From: Blasia pusilla
Lineage: Eukaryota > Marchantiophyta > Marchantiopsida > Blasiales
DNA: 64,000 bases
Assembly (NCBI GenBank): GCA_050084515.1
Contig: CM114271.1
Coordinates: 23,746,001 to 23,810,000, forward strand
Direction of reading: 5' to 3'
Of the stretch, positions 24,012 to 35,663 are shown piece by piece; position 1 is the stretch's first letter; every line of letters begins with the position of its first letter. Made by a program: the position numbers and the translations under genes. Below the pieces are notes generated by a model. It made no database searches. It was given only the letters and a program-made list of their open reading frames with translations, and was not told the origin of the DNA.

Positions 24012-26832
24012 CTATGACTGGAAAAGGACAGGAGATTAATGTAACAACTCAGACTAGATATTTATACGCACCTGTCGCTTGCTGATATAAGGTCGAATTG
24101 ACTCCCTATTTGAAGTACCATAGCTTGTCCTCTTTCCCATACTGGAGCCCCGCTTAAGACCATTAGAACGTTTTTCAGCCTCAAACTCTTTCCTAGTTTC
24201 TCGTCGTGACCCACTTTGCCAGACACTCCCAAAACTGGGTAACCATGAAGAGCTGTCTGGATAACTTCTCTCCACAATTTCCCCCCTCTGCTCTCTCTCA
24301 AGCTCAGCCCTTCGTTGCTCTGACCATGCTGCTCCTACTCTCTTTGGGTTCCTGAGCTTTGCTAACTTTCTCTCCTGAGTTCTAGATAGAGGCAATGAAT
24401 GACTAGGCAAGGACATCTGGGATCCATTTCCTAGAGAATTGCTCTTCTTCAGCCATGGTGGAAGAGCTCCTGTGTGCACGTTTCCCTCCCCAGGATTCAA
24501 AGACGACACTTGGATAGCCGTAAGATCTGTGTCAACCAAGAGATGGGCCAAGACAAGACTTAGTTTGCTTTTTGACACATTCTGACCAGGCCAACAAATC
24601 ATGTAAATCAAAAGCTCCTCAACTCCTCGAAGCATGTAGGATGTCTAATGGACTTGTTTGCTTATGAAGCGAGTCTCCAATTCTTCAAACTATGCAATAT
24701 GAATCCATCAGATGAAGTGAATGAGGTCACAAGGAAATACTTTGTCCAAGTTCCACGTCTGTTCGTTGAACAGTCTCTGGAGCTCCTCTAACGGATTGAT
24801 CCATCTGACTCTTGATGAGACCAGATACCTCCTCTCTGCTAACAATAGGCTGAGGGATTTTGTTCAGACCAGGTGTATCTAGCGTCTGCACAATAATCTC
24901 AAACTCTTAATCCTTAAAATCAAAGATATCTATCACAAAAGAATTGAGAGAATTCACGTGAGTGAGAGCTCAGACTCAAGTTGCCACAAGGCTTTCGTAT
25001 TAGCATGTGCACCAGTGAGCATGGAGCTAAGCACAGAACTACCGCCGACAAATCAAACGAAAATCAAGAATATGGTGTGAAAACTAACCCTTGACATGCC
25101 TCCAATCTTCCCATTACTCACCCGTGGAATCACTTGCAGAAGAATCTGTGAACTCATGACAGGCCTTGGCTCTGAAGATAATGCCAGGTTATTCAGAACT
25201 TGATTCATAGTACTGGAAGGTTGAAATTCACAATACCTCAGGCGAAACATCATGAAGAACTTGTTACTGACAAGGATTGCCCACATGTGCACTAACGAAT
25301 GACCCCCATGTACACGGATATCTGTCAAAGCAAGTTATTCACATATACATAGGAAAGCACTCTGGCTATTTTGATGTTCCTACTCACAAAGCAATGTAAC
25401 TCAACCCATGAATATGAAAGCAGGTCAGCGCAGACCTTCCCAAGCAGTAGACTGAAGTTCCGAGTGCATCTGATCAAGACTTTCTTGTGTATCCTGCATT
25501 AAACTTTTGCCCTTTTGCTGTGAGAAACCTGAGATATGTTGCTGTTGCAGGACTGGGGTTGCCATCGAGTGCAAGGTTTCCCGCGCAGATGCAGAAGCAT
25601 AGCGAACAGAGCCACTTGACAGATTACCATCCTGGAAACTTTGATCCGTAAGGACTGATAAAGGCTTAACAGCTAAAGAAGAACCAATTACAACAGAGTT
25701 GCTAATAACGTTTTCAGTAGAAGCCGCATCAGTAGAACTTCGGTCAGAGTGGATATTATTTATCTTGATGTACCCAGTGTCATCCACTCCTGCGAGCACT
25801 GGCGCCACCTTACAGGCCTCCTCCCACTGTCAGCCCAAATTACCACACGAATTGGCGTTAGAATACTGGCATCTTGATCTTGCCAAATGTTCCCACCGAA
25901 TGAAATCTCCTTAGATCGTTCGTTATAGGGGGTTCGTTCCAAAAAGCTCCAATTACGTATTCGGAGAAAGATGAACTTTCCCGGAAATTTTTATTCGTTC
26001 ATCACCAAATGAAATTCCAGACGCAAGGCTCTTATCTTTACATAGCAAACCCATGCTCATAGACGTATTACGATATGGCCGGGTAGAGTGCAGAGTACCT
26101 TCTCCAAAGAGTCTGCTGCGATAATATACAGATTTCGTTTCTCAATATCCCCTCCATTATCGAACCAAAACTTCTTCACGGCCTCCACGTGATGTTTGCT
26201 CGCAAGATGGCCAATCGCCTCTGCACTGTTGGATGAAGCCAAGCGAAACAAATCAACTATCCTTGGGATCGCAGCAGTGCTCTTGCATATGGTCTTAGGG
26301 TAAATGAAAATTAAAGTTTAACCGCTTGCCCACGATTCAAGTTTAACCGCTTGCAACACGATGCACTTTCCACAACTACGAAGGCAGAAGGGCGTGAAAA
26401 CATCCGAAGAACCATGGCTCTCAGTCCTATTTCTGCGGTGGACATGAAACTACTCGCGAACAGTCCTCTAATTTCGGAGAGGTGTAGCAATTAGATGAGG
26501 GACAATGTTTTCAAAGTAAGAAATGAGATTGCTAAGTTGTCGTCCATTCATAACGAAGGCAGCGACTTCTCTTCTCGAATCGAAGTTTACCATGCAAAAA
26601 CACTGCTTTGCTCTTTGATTTCCTGCTCACAGAAATGACACCAAAATTTGTTTCGATCCCGAGCATCCTCAGTCAAACGAACGACATTCTTCACGAAGAA
26701 TCTGACTTCTTGAACTTTCTTTAGAATCTTCCCCAGCAGAACGTCCAGGCGTTGCTTATGCGTCGCGGCGTAGCGATGGGCTCTTCCTCTATTGTGGTTT
26801 TGCCGGCAAACTTGACAGAACTGGAACTGCAT
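24012..26832 (-). CDS. TTL: TITAN-like / CENATAC-type zinc-finger protein
   Basis: Minus-strand gene with exons 26832-26591, 26225-26099, 25826-25436 and 24526-24072. A two-codon last exon (24017-24012, Ser then stop) is possible but unsure; reading through the last donor adds only VRINI. All borders are GT-AG and phases join: Cys is split over exons 1/2, and LEK joins WEEACK at exons 2/3. The N-terminus QFQFCQVCRQNHNRGRAHRY plus KFWCHFCEQEI forms the paired zinc-finger region. AIGHLASKHHVEAVKKFW follows, and the C-terminal signature is NVHTGALPPWL, NPKRVGAAWSEQRR, SSWLPSFGSVWQSG and SRRETRKEFEAEK. The protein is ~405 residues. In Arabidopsis TITAN-like acts in the nucleus and is needed for endosperm and embryo division; the animal relative CENATAC works in the minor spliceosome. 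The gene looks intact. Confidence 0.88.
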
Positions 26833-28015
26833 TGGAATCCCTTGTTCGAGTTTTATGTGAGATAATCAGATTTCAACCTTCCTTTGAAACCCTACAACAA
26901 ATTCGTCAGCTGCATAGGACCATCAAACCTCAACGGGGCACCAGTCCAGAAATCCAGCATTGCCTGCAGATGCCTTTCACATGGTAGGCGTCCATAATCG
27001 AAAGGACCGGCAAGGTTGTCTTTGGGATGACATCCTTCTTCTCCAGAGACCAGGCTTTCCCAGATGCGTTTCATACAACAGGCTTCCGGAATCTGAATTG
27101 TCTTTGAAAAGACCGGCTTCCGGCATATCTACACTTCTGCACGCCAAATTGCGTACGGAGATAACTCGAACGCTCCCAGTCGGCTGGGAGCGCATTCGTT
27201 AGTCTTCGAAGAATAGAAAGGAAAACAGAATCTGTCCGCTCGTACGATTTGGCGACTACGCACCATGAAAACAAAGATCCCTGCGGGAATCGCGTTTCTT
27301 AATCGCCCTCCAAAGGGACAAAAATAAACACCCAAACGCCCCCCTCCGTGAATCGCCCCCCTTCTTGGTCGCCCCCGCACCGGTGAATGGGAGTTTCTGG
27401 TATGTTCTTGATCCTATGGAGTAACCCGAATCTATACTATTATGGGCAAGTGGCCTCTCATTTCGCAAACACTTCACTTTGCGACACGTGGCATTTTTGG
27501 CCACGAGATGCATGCATGCCTTTAGAGTCGGACATTTTAGGTTTTTAACATGCCCGTTGGAAGGCGTCCTTCGCAAATTATTGTAATGATTTGGTAAGTC
27601 ATGCATTCAATTTTTTTTGACCCACTTATGATCGTCATGAGGATGTCCACTTTTTCGAAGCCAATATCCGTTTTGTCCGAAGACAGTTACGGTTGTGGCA
27701 GGGGACATCTGTTGATGTAAATGCCCTCTCCCTTGGACGGCATATCTTAGGGTTTGAGTTCTTAGTGGAGTGTCCAGGTCCAATTCTATTTATACGTTCT
27801 ACAACTTCGAGCATTGGATACAGTGAGCATTTCAATCACATATTCATACCACACAGGTTTTGATCTATTCAATGCAAGGTGTTTGCCATTGATGCTTACT
27901 ATGAAGCTTTATTCAAGTGTATGCTTTGACAATACTCTTTCAAATAGTCTTTCATAGTACCACTCTACTCTTACATGTATGTTTTGTGGATTGCAGATAC
28001 TACAGTAGCTAGCAG
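26833..28015. other. upstream region of the TITAN-like gene and Helitron-like 5' end
   Basis: No supported coding region. At 27431 a TCTATACTATTATGGGCAAG start after a host A, followed by GCGACACGTGGCA, resembles the 5' end of the Helitron-like family; no matching 3' end was found within 400 bases. The promoter of the TITAN-like gene should lie at 26833-27300. Confidence 0.35.
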
Positions 28016-28732
28016 TTGCACATTGCGGAAGGCGTCATAAAGCAACTCCCAGTTGAAGCCACCGAATGTCTCCCTAAAGCTCTCAATTCGAGAGTTGCTA
28101 GGTTCAGCTCTAAGTGTTGCAGCTCTCGGATCACCTCCTCTGGTCTACTTCAGCTTCTTCGTTGCAGGTACTCCAGAAAGTGGCAGCTACCGATCGCAGA
28201 TCAGGTTCATGTGGCCTCCTGTCTCAATCCAACAGTTGGTCTACGTTCAGCTCCAGCTATTGCAACTCCCACCTCCAAGCCTCATGTGTTCAAGGTGCAG
28301 GACAGATCGCTGGTGCATAATCATATCATCCAGAATAAGAGAAAAAAATCCAAACATGGGAAAGGGAAGAGTGTTGCCAAAGTCACTTCGTCGAATAAGC
28401 ATTATGGCGTAAAGAATGCTGATTCTGAATTGTTGGAGAGTTCCAAGTGGTCTAGGGTCCAAGGGAGCCCCGAGTATCGCCTTAAGAGGCCCAACAACGA
28501 AGTAGAGTTCGAAGCTACCTCAATGAAAAAAGCTTCGCAGGAAACCCACTATGGACGAGGACTGCTCGCTATCTCCAAAGAGCTCCCCAAAAGTCCAAAA
28601 CATGACCCCACATCCGCATGTGACAGTAAGGGCCCCAAAAAATGGGCAAAAGCGTCAAGATGTTGTAGTCAACATTCATATTGTACTCTAAGTTTGAGGG
28701 GAATAAAATATTTTCTTTGTAACTATCTATAG
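28016..28732 (+). CDS. uncharacterised 238-codon ORF
   Basis: A single uninterrupted frame of 238 codons starting MHIAEGVIKQLP. It is Lys/Ser-rich in the middle (NKRKKSKHGKGKSVAKVTSS could act as a nuclear signal) and Cys-rich near both ends. No domain is recognised. A TTGCAG about 20 bases upstream could be a splice acceptor, so the stretch may be an exon of a longer gene, a remnant of a mobile element, or a chance ORF. No neighbour gives context. Confidence 0.2.
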   Translation: MHIAEGVIKQLPVEATECLPKALNSRVARFSSKCCSSRITSSGLLQLLRCRYSRKWQLPIADQVHVASCLNPTVGLRSAPAIATPTSKPHVFKVQDRSLVHNHIIQNKRKKSKHGKGKSVAKVTSSNKHYGVKNADSELLESSKWSRVQGSPEYRLKRPNNEVEFEATSMKKASQETHYGRGLLAISKELPKSPKHDPTSACDSKGPKKWAKASRCCSQHSYCTLSLRGIKYFLCNYL

Positions 28733-29668
28733 GAATGTCTATTTGCCTCATTTCGGCTCCTGGTAGTACTCAACTCGAGTACAAGTGGACATGAGTAACC
28801 ACGAAACAACAACAACAAGGAGTTGCACTGCGTCCGCAAGTATGAAGAGAACAGCCGCGACCCTGAAACCTAAACGCTACTCTCAGAAGGAACACAAATC
28901 CAAGAAACTATCGAGAGAGCGGAGGAGGCTATGGACAGAGAGTAGCCACGACCCTAAATCACGTAAGCACGCAATCGGCCTAGTAGTGCCTTTTCAAATC
29001 CATCCCCAACCACAATTTCCATTGAGGCGAGGCCAAGCCCAGCTCCTACAATGCTACAAAAGATCCCAACCTACATCTGAGCAAGAACGAATTGAGATCA
29101 GAGCTACATCAATCCGCAGTGAGAGCATAAGGAGTTGAATGAGAGCCAGTGATAAAAAATGAGGATCGACATTGAGTGAGAGCCAACTATTAGAAATGAA
29201 GATGAGGGCACGTGTGGCGGCAAGGACCTGAGGAATTCAGAGAAGGTCTTCTCGAGGTGCTTGAGTAAGGTGCCCGCGCAAACTGCAGGGAAGAGTAAGG
29301 TGCATGCCTTGGTGCTTGCACGAACTTGCAGCAAAAGAATGCAGACCGCAGGAGGTTGCATGAAGTTGCCGCAAAGGAGCCCTTGAGGAGAGCTCCAAGA
29401 GTGCTTGAGGAGGGGGTGACTAGAGCGCCCATGTGGAGAGCGCGTGAGGGAGTCTCGACAAGGCATACTAGAGCGCGTGGAGCATCGAGACGCGGAAGAG
29501 TGCAGTGTAGGTTGAAGTGAGGGAAGGGAAATGGCGGGGTAGAGGAGGAGGGGGTTAGGGAGGTGGAGTGGGAGGGCGGGGGAAGAGGGTTGGCGTAAGG
29601 CCGCGCAGTGCGCTGCACGGCTGCAGAGGTGCATTACGTGCCTATGCAAACCGGAAGACCCTATAAAG

Positions 29669-29730
29669 GCCCCTATCTCTTTGTGTCACGCAGCACGTTA
29701 GCGAATTGCGCGGCACAAAGAGATAGGGGC
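29669..29730. repeat. 17-bp inverted repeat (MITE-like)
   Basis: GCCCCTATCTCTTTGTG (29669-29685) is the exact reverse complement of 29714-29730; the 28-base spacer is GC-rich. No target duplication is evident. Confidence 0.85.
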
Positions 29731-29836
29731 TATTAGATTTTTCATCCAACCCCTAACACGTGGAGGTGGCGGTTTAGGCGGTCGGTAGGACTAGGGTCGT
29801 GCCCGGTCGGCTCGGGAGTAGGGACGGGTTAGGTTA

Positions 29837-29870
29837 GGGTTAGGGTTGGGTACGTGCCCAACCCTAACCC
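29837..29870. repeat. telomere-like palindrome
   Basis: GGGTTAGGGTTGGG (29837-29850), spacer TACGTG, then CCCAACCCTAACCC (29857-29870). Two degenerate TTAGGG-type units sit head to head, with more GGTTAGGTTAGG-type sequence just upstream. Confidence 0.8.
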
Positions 29871-30374
29871 TATCCAAACCTGTTATTTTTTTAATCAAAT
29901 TTTTTTTTAAACCCCCTTCTACTTTTACTTTATTTCCTCTTTCTCTCTTTTGTAAAAAAATTTCTCTCATTTCTTTTTTTTCCTTTTTCATATCCTACTT
30001 GGATAGGTTATCGCCTTTGTCCTCAACCTAACCTAAAATTATTTTCAAATTAAGATTCCTGAAAATAGGATTTTCCTAGAATAAAAGGATTTTTCTAATT
30101 TTCTCTTGATTTTTATCTCGCCCTGTAAGTAGATATTTCTTTTTTTTCCTCTTTCTTAATAATTCATGTCAAATTCTCATGTTTATCTAATATTTTTGGG
30201 GTGTGTAATGTAGATGGTCAATGTCGATGGATCATTATTACACGCGCAGAGGCACCCACCTGATGATATCACAAATATACCGGTTGGGCAACATATTTCA
30301 AGGAGATATATAAACGTAGAAAAGAAAATTTCTCCGATGTAAGCATCTTTCTTTCTTTTATATCTTAATTTACA

Positions 30375-30569
30375 TCTATGTTATTATGGGAGAGTGACTT
30401 CATGATTTGCAAACAACTCTATGCTCGACAAGTGATAACTGGGCAGGAATGAAAGGTTTCACATGAAAAAAAATAAAATTGTATGGAGAATCATTAATCT
30501 TTTCCCTTGGCTTCACGAGGCATACATATACGTTGTTATCTCGTGTGCATCGCACGAACACCTTACTAG
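30375..30569 (+). mobile_element. small Helitron-like element, best preserved copy
   Basis: It starts TCTATGTTATTATGGGAGAG after a host A. It ends TCGTGTGCATCGCACGA (hairpin) plus ACACCTTA and CTAG before a host T. Length 195 bases, no coding sequence, so it must be moved by an autonomous helper elsewhere. Confidence 0.7.
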
Positions 30570-31282
30570 TCCCTATGGAGGTTACAACTCTTGTGTGGTG
30601 TTAGAACCATTGGGTTTACTGTTTGAGAGTTTACAGTCTTATCCCTGAACGCTAGGTCGAACCCAAACTACCCCACCACAACCCTAAGGGCTTGGTTCCA
30701 TACTTGCAGGGTAGCGACGACCATAGAAGGTCGTTAATTTTTTTGCATCCAAAACTTTTGGGCGCTAAACTAGCCCAATGTCCTCGTGACGTTATTTAGC
30801 AGAGGACCGACAATACTTAGTTTAAAAGCTCTCCATAAATTGTAGGATAACCATTTTGGGCGTAGAAAATGGGTCTCCATCACCTCCACGGGTGTCCAAG
30901 GAATCACACCCTAAGGGTTCGATTCCATGGCCAAGTTCTTAGGGTCGCACGTGACCACAAGATACTTTATCCGACTACAACACGTGACAGGTTCAACCAT
31001 AACTTGCAGAATGGCACTAATCTCCCTGTTAGCTAATTCTGTAACTGAAAATGAGATTTCCAATTACGGAAACTACAATTGAAATTCCCTCTTCCATTTC
31101 CAAGAAAAATTCCCCCTCCCCCCTCCCCTAACCTTTCAAACAAAAATTCCCTCTTTACCCCGCATCATCCCCTCCCACGATACATACTCGGAACTATTAC
31201 CATTCTTCTATGAGGATGTGTGTGGAGAGGTCTTTTGGTTGACTAAAGGGGACATGGCACATACTAAACCCTAAACCTTAAA
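30570..31282. other. stretch with nothing recognised
   Basis: No gene, RNA or clear repeat seen. Confidence 0.4.
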
Positions 31283-31353
31283 CGTTCCACACTCCAAAAA
31301 CAATCAATTTGATTGTTTTCAGAGTGTGGAACGTGGCGTGGCGGTGCAGCCAG

Positions 31354-31418
<65 letters not shown>
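31283..31418. repeat. near-perfect 25-bp hairpin followed by a (CT)n microsatellite
   Basis: CGTTCCACACTC at 31283 pairs with GAGTGTGGAACG ending at 31333, and the inner AACAATCAA/TTGATTGTT also pairs. A run of ~31 CT units (31356-31418) follows after ~20 bases. Confidence 0.9.
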
Positions 31419-31420
<2 letters not shown>

Positions 31421-32390
31421 GCTCAGTGATTTGAAGATGTTTACAAGCCCAACTTACAACCACTACCAAAGATGATCTTTGCTACTTGTGTTCTTCATAA
31501 TATTATAATAGACATGGATGATCCTATTGTTGATAATCTCATAGATCACCATCCTCGGGAGGGATGCATGGTGCATAAGGTCGTAACCTTCCTCCAAACA
31601 ATGAAGCAATACATGATGGGAGGAGAAATTGCGATATGATTCCTCTTTTTGATCATGTCATGGGTGCAATTCCATAGTAATTTCAATATTTCAATAATAT
31701 ATGATTGCATAAGTGCACCATAGTTTGTCACTTGTCTCATTATGAATTCTTCTTGAATGTAAGAGCTAACAATCTTCCTTCAAAACTTCTCCCAATGACT
31801 AGAGATCATTGTGAAAGCATCTCCATTGTGTTGTAGGACTTGTAATTCCAATTTCCTTTGGTAACAATCCTCTTTGTATCCACGATCTATAACATCAATT
31901 ATGGAATGAGTGGATTATTGCATAGCTTGGCCCAAAGAGCTCCTTCTTTGATGTTTACCTCTAATCCCAACACCAAGGCTCCTCTTTTTCAAATTTCCCT
32001 CTTTAGTTATAGAGGCCTTTCACGTGTTGGAATATGCATTACTATGTACACAAGACGACAAAATTCATTATTTGAATTGCAAACATCCCATTATTGTGAA
32101 AAACATTGGAAATACATAAACACATGAAAGGAAAAAACAAAGGTATTATAAGCACCTTGAATAGGAGGAAAGGATGGTGGTGGAGTGATTGGAGGCGCAT
32201 TGGTAGGCATCCCTTCTGGAGCCATTGGGGTCTCAAATAGCTCTTCCTCTATATTAACAAATAATGAATTAGTAACATCCCATATATTCATCATATGTAA
32301 TGTTAAGCAACAAAGAAACATTAGCATTCATATTGATGTATCTGGAGTCACAGGAGAATGTATGATAGTGATGGGTGGAGTTTCTGTTGT
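31419..32390. other. stretch without a supported gene
   Basis: Several short minus-strand frames here may belong to the trihelix-like remnant that follows, but no domain can be named. No RNA gene seen. Confidence 0.3.
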
Positions 32391-33000
32391 ATTTGAAGTT
32401 CCCTCCTTCAATAGGTATCCATAAGTACCTCAAAGGTCATCATTAAGATCAGGAAGGAGAGATGTATCAAAGTTTCATACTCCCATGCTCTGTGGATCCA
32501 CGTCTTGTTGCTTAGGATGCTAGTCTACTAGATCCTTATAAAACATCTCATCAAAGATTGAAGGTAGACCTCGTTCTTTTCGATCCTTTTTTGACATACA
32601 TGTGTCAATAAAAGATAATGCCTCCCTTCCGTTCCTAATCATGAACCTGAAAATTACATAAGTGTTAGATTTACAAAATGAATTAAACCATATGATATTT
32701 AAATTTTTTTTTCCCTATGACCAACTTACTTTTTTGAAGTCTTTGAAGAGAGCACTCCACTTCTTTTTGCATGTATGCCCATGACAAATGGGTTGTGTCA
32801 TTCCTTTGTTGAAACAATAGTCCACCATTTTTTTCCATTTCATTTTTACGCTGGCCATAGTAGATTGAGTTGTGTGATTTCAGTTCTACTACTTCCATCT
32901 CGTGTCGTTTTTCCGCGATCAACATTTTGATCTTCGTAGGCGTTCATGTAATCAACTTGTCCTTTTGTTGTGGTACTTGAGAGTCAAGTATGACACAATC
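32391..33000 (-). pseudogene. trihelix / Myb-SANT-like domain remnant
   Basis: Reading down the minus strand, LIAEKRHEMEVVEL resembles the start of a trihelix (Myb/SANT-like) DNA-binding domain. KERGLPSIFDEMFYKDLVD resembles the short conserved segment found just after that domain in plants. Between them the frame changes, and a stop follows LVD, so the gene is broken. Such genes occur both as host transcription factors and as partners of PIF/Harbinger transposases; no transposase was found beside it. Confidence 0.3.
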
Positions 33001-33662
33001 ATCATCTACAAGACTTGCTTGTTACAATGAGAAAGACACAAAATGAAAATGAGTACTAAAATTTTCAGGAATGAAAAGTAGTGGAAAGGTACAAATATAT
33101 ATTATAATTATAAGAATTTAAAAAATGGACTTGCCCAAGTTTTCATCATGAAAATTAGTACAAAACTTTATTATAATTAAAATGAGTAGCTATAAAACTA
33201 GAGCTTCCCTCTAGGTCTCTCCTCTTTACCTTGCAATTCTCTATTCACAAAAAATTTAAAATAATAAAAATTTCAAGAAGTTCCACTAAGACAAATTATT
33301 CATAATACCTTCTCCATATTGTAAATGTAGTCCTCACTTGGAAAGCCTAAAGTGCAGAAAGGAAATTTGGTGAGGGCAAACCTACACTTGAAGATACCTA
33401 AACGCATCCTTTCAAACACTTGAAGATAAGGGGTGTAAGAGTTCTCTAAAATTGGAAAAGGTGTTTAAAGTACAAATGAAGCATCTGTGAAAGTTGCCCC
33501 AATTGCAATTTGAAGAAGATTCTCTACTTTTGCAAGCAAATGACAAACATGGTTTTCACGTCTTTTAGGATAGATCGGTGAGATCTAATAGAGCGCCTTT
33601 GCAAGTAGTGGAGGACAGACTCAAGAGGTTGATGATGACCTACTGAGGCTCCGAGAAACGTG

Positions 33663-34116
33663 TGTCACGTCCTTTAGGATAGATCGGTGAGATCTAGTGG
33701 AGCGTCTTCAAGAGTAGTGGAGGACAGGCCTAGGAGGTCGAGGATGACCTGTTGAGGCCCTGGGACTCATTTGGGCTCATTTGGAACCATATTGAAGAAC
33801 TTACTATTTTAGGTTATTACCATTTTGAGTATATGATCGACTTCCTATTTTTGGTAAGTGGCCCTTGACCGCCTATATCAGGTCAAGAGCCAAAGAGGTG
33901 ACTTGGAAGAATAAGTTACCATGGAGAGAGCTTGGGAGAGGGGAGGGGTATATATCCCAAGGAGAGAGAGCTTGAGAGCTCATTCTCTCTTTGTTGAATC
34001 TCTTGGCATGAGGCGGCGGAGCTATGGTCCCTTGCCTTGTGAGTGTAACCTAAGCCTCTCATTAGGAGAGCAGATTTGGTTTGACATGAGAGAGAGAAAT
34101 TGGATCTTACTTTACA
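33663..34116 (+). repeat. 5' LTR block of element 1
   Basis: It begins TGTCACGTCCTTTAGG and ends TTGGATCTTACTTTACA. Compared with 43111-43628 it lacks ~30 bases around 33775 and a short stretch near 34090. The leader sequence AAGAGAGAATGAGAG follows directly. No tRNA primer-binding site was recognised. Confidence 0.75.
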
Positions 34117-35257
34117 AAGAGAGAATGAGAGAATGAGAGAAAGAGAGAATGCGAGAATGAGAGAGTGAGAGAGCTTCATGGGGGAGCTCGCTGGTCACTT
34201 GCTGTTTTTGCAGGTTGGGGACCGTGTTCCCCGTTCAACGGCTCATGGGAGTGCTCATTGGAGCAAGGGTTGCTTGGATTGTTCTTTGCATTTGCCGATT
34301 TTTCGTGTGGAAGAGTGGCGCGCGGAAGCGCTGCCGAATTTTTGATAAGGATTGAGTATGGGGGCGTGTTGCCCCATGCCGGTGCTTTTGGGAGCACCAT
34401 GTCGCTTACTGATTTGTATTTTTACAGGTTTTACATTTTTGTTGGGAGGAATCAGCGCGGAAGCGTTGCCGAATGTTGGGTAGAAGAAAGAGACATTGGA
34501 CTTTACGACAATCCCTGTCAATTTTTACTGGAATGTTTGATTCCAAATATTTTTTGATACTAGCGTAGATCGTGAAGCTATACACGCTGTGCAACAAACA
34601 ATACACAATTTGGAGTTGCGAGCAAAAAGTTATGGTCAATCTTGCAAAACTTCCATTGCTACACGATTTTTAGGGTTAAATTGTGCAAACCCTAAACCAG
34701 CCGCCACACCGGCGGCGGCCGTCGCCGTCATAGTCATCGTCAACCATCAACGGTCAACTTTCATCGTCGATGGTCAACCATCACCGTCAATGGTCCACCG
34801 TCCGTTGTCCACCCTTGGTTGCCATTGCCGCCGTTACGGAGTGGAGGGTCTTCCACAACGTTCATTGATTCTCGGACTTGCGTCGCTATCACGTACTTTT
34901 TTTGGCCGCCACCGTCATCAACCTGTGATGGCATATGACCTATTGTTATAGTGTTTGAGTTTTGAGTTCCAGCTGCTATGTTTTGATTGGTAGCCGGTCA
35001 ACGACGACCGGGTACTCTGCCGTGACGCCCGTAGCCGCAACGCGCCGCCGATTGCCGCGTCGTGCCGCTCGTGGCCGCACTGCACCGTCTTGATCATGGA
35101 GCCGCTTCCGCATTGTGGAGCTGAGTGTGGGTTTATTGTTGATTGAGGAGGGTATGACGCCGAGTGCCGCATCCCATCATCGAGGGCCGTTCCGTGCCGC
35201 CTGCAACGCCGCACCGTTCCGCTGGAATTGCACCGTCTATCGAGGATTTTTTAGCAA

Positions 35258-35478
35258 CGTCAGTACGGGAGGAGTATGACTTGCTGATTGGAGGAGTTTT
35301 CTCCACGATCGAGTTGGGGTCGAGATTCGTAGTTCCTGAGGAGCGACATCAACATGTGTTCAGGTTACCCATTCTGGTCCTTTACCCTGCACGTGTGAGG
35401 GATTCTGGGATTTGGGTAGTTTATTTGAGGATATTGGATGTGTGGATGCTGAGAGCATCATTTATGTATGTGATTTAG
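35258..35478 (+). CDS. leader ORF (ORF0) of element 1
   Basis: An open frame between the LTR and gag. Residues read VREEYDLLIGGVFSTIELGS, then EERHQHVFRL, then a hydrophobic stretch. It aligns with ORFs in fragment 0 (5428) and element 2 (45358). The ATG used in element 2 is ACG here; a longer frame opens from an ATG at 35164. The product is unknown and has no recognised domain. Conservation of DLLIGG, ELGS and PEERHQH over three copies suggests it was once translated. Confidence 0.4.
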
Positions 35479-35663
35479 GGGACATAGACTTGTGTGTGAT
35501 GTCCGGAGTTGAGGGTAGGTTGTCGATGAGATGATAGCCTTGTCGATTTGCCGCACCACACCGCTTATTGCCGCACGTTACATGTCTCAGGGAGGGAGAG
35601 TGTAGATTGAGTGCCGCATGTTTGGGATGAGTGATTGAGGGATTACTCGCGAGGCAAGATTGA

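Noticed and set aside
29104-29649. Two overlapping minus-strand ORFs of 181 and 142 codons
   Set aside because: Pro/Ser/Leu-rich low-complexity translation of a GC-rich stretch, no start context, no domain; likely chance frames.
31356-31418. CRISPR-like regular repeat
   Set aside because: It is a simple CT microsatellite; no CRISPR array or cas gene exists in the window and the DNA is eukaryotic.
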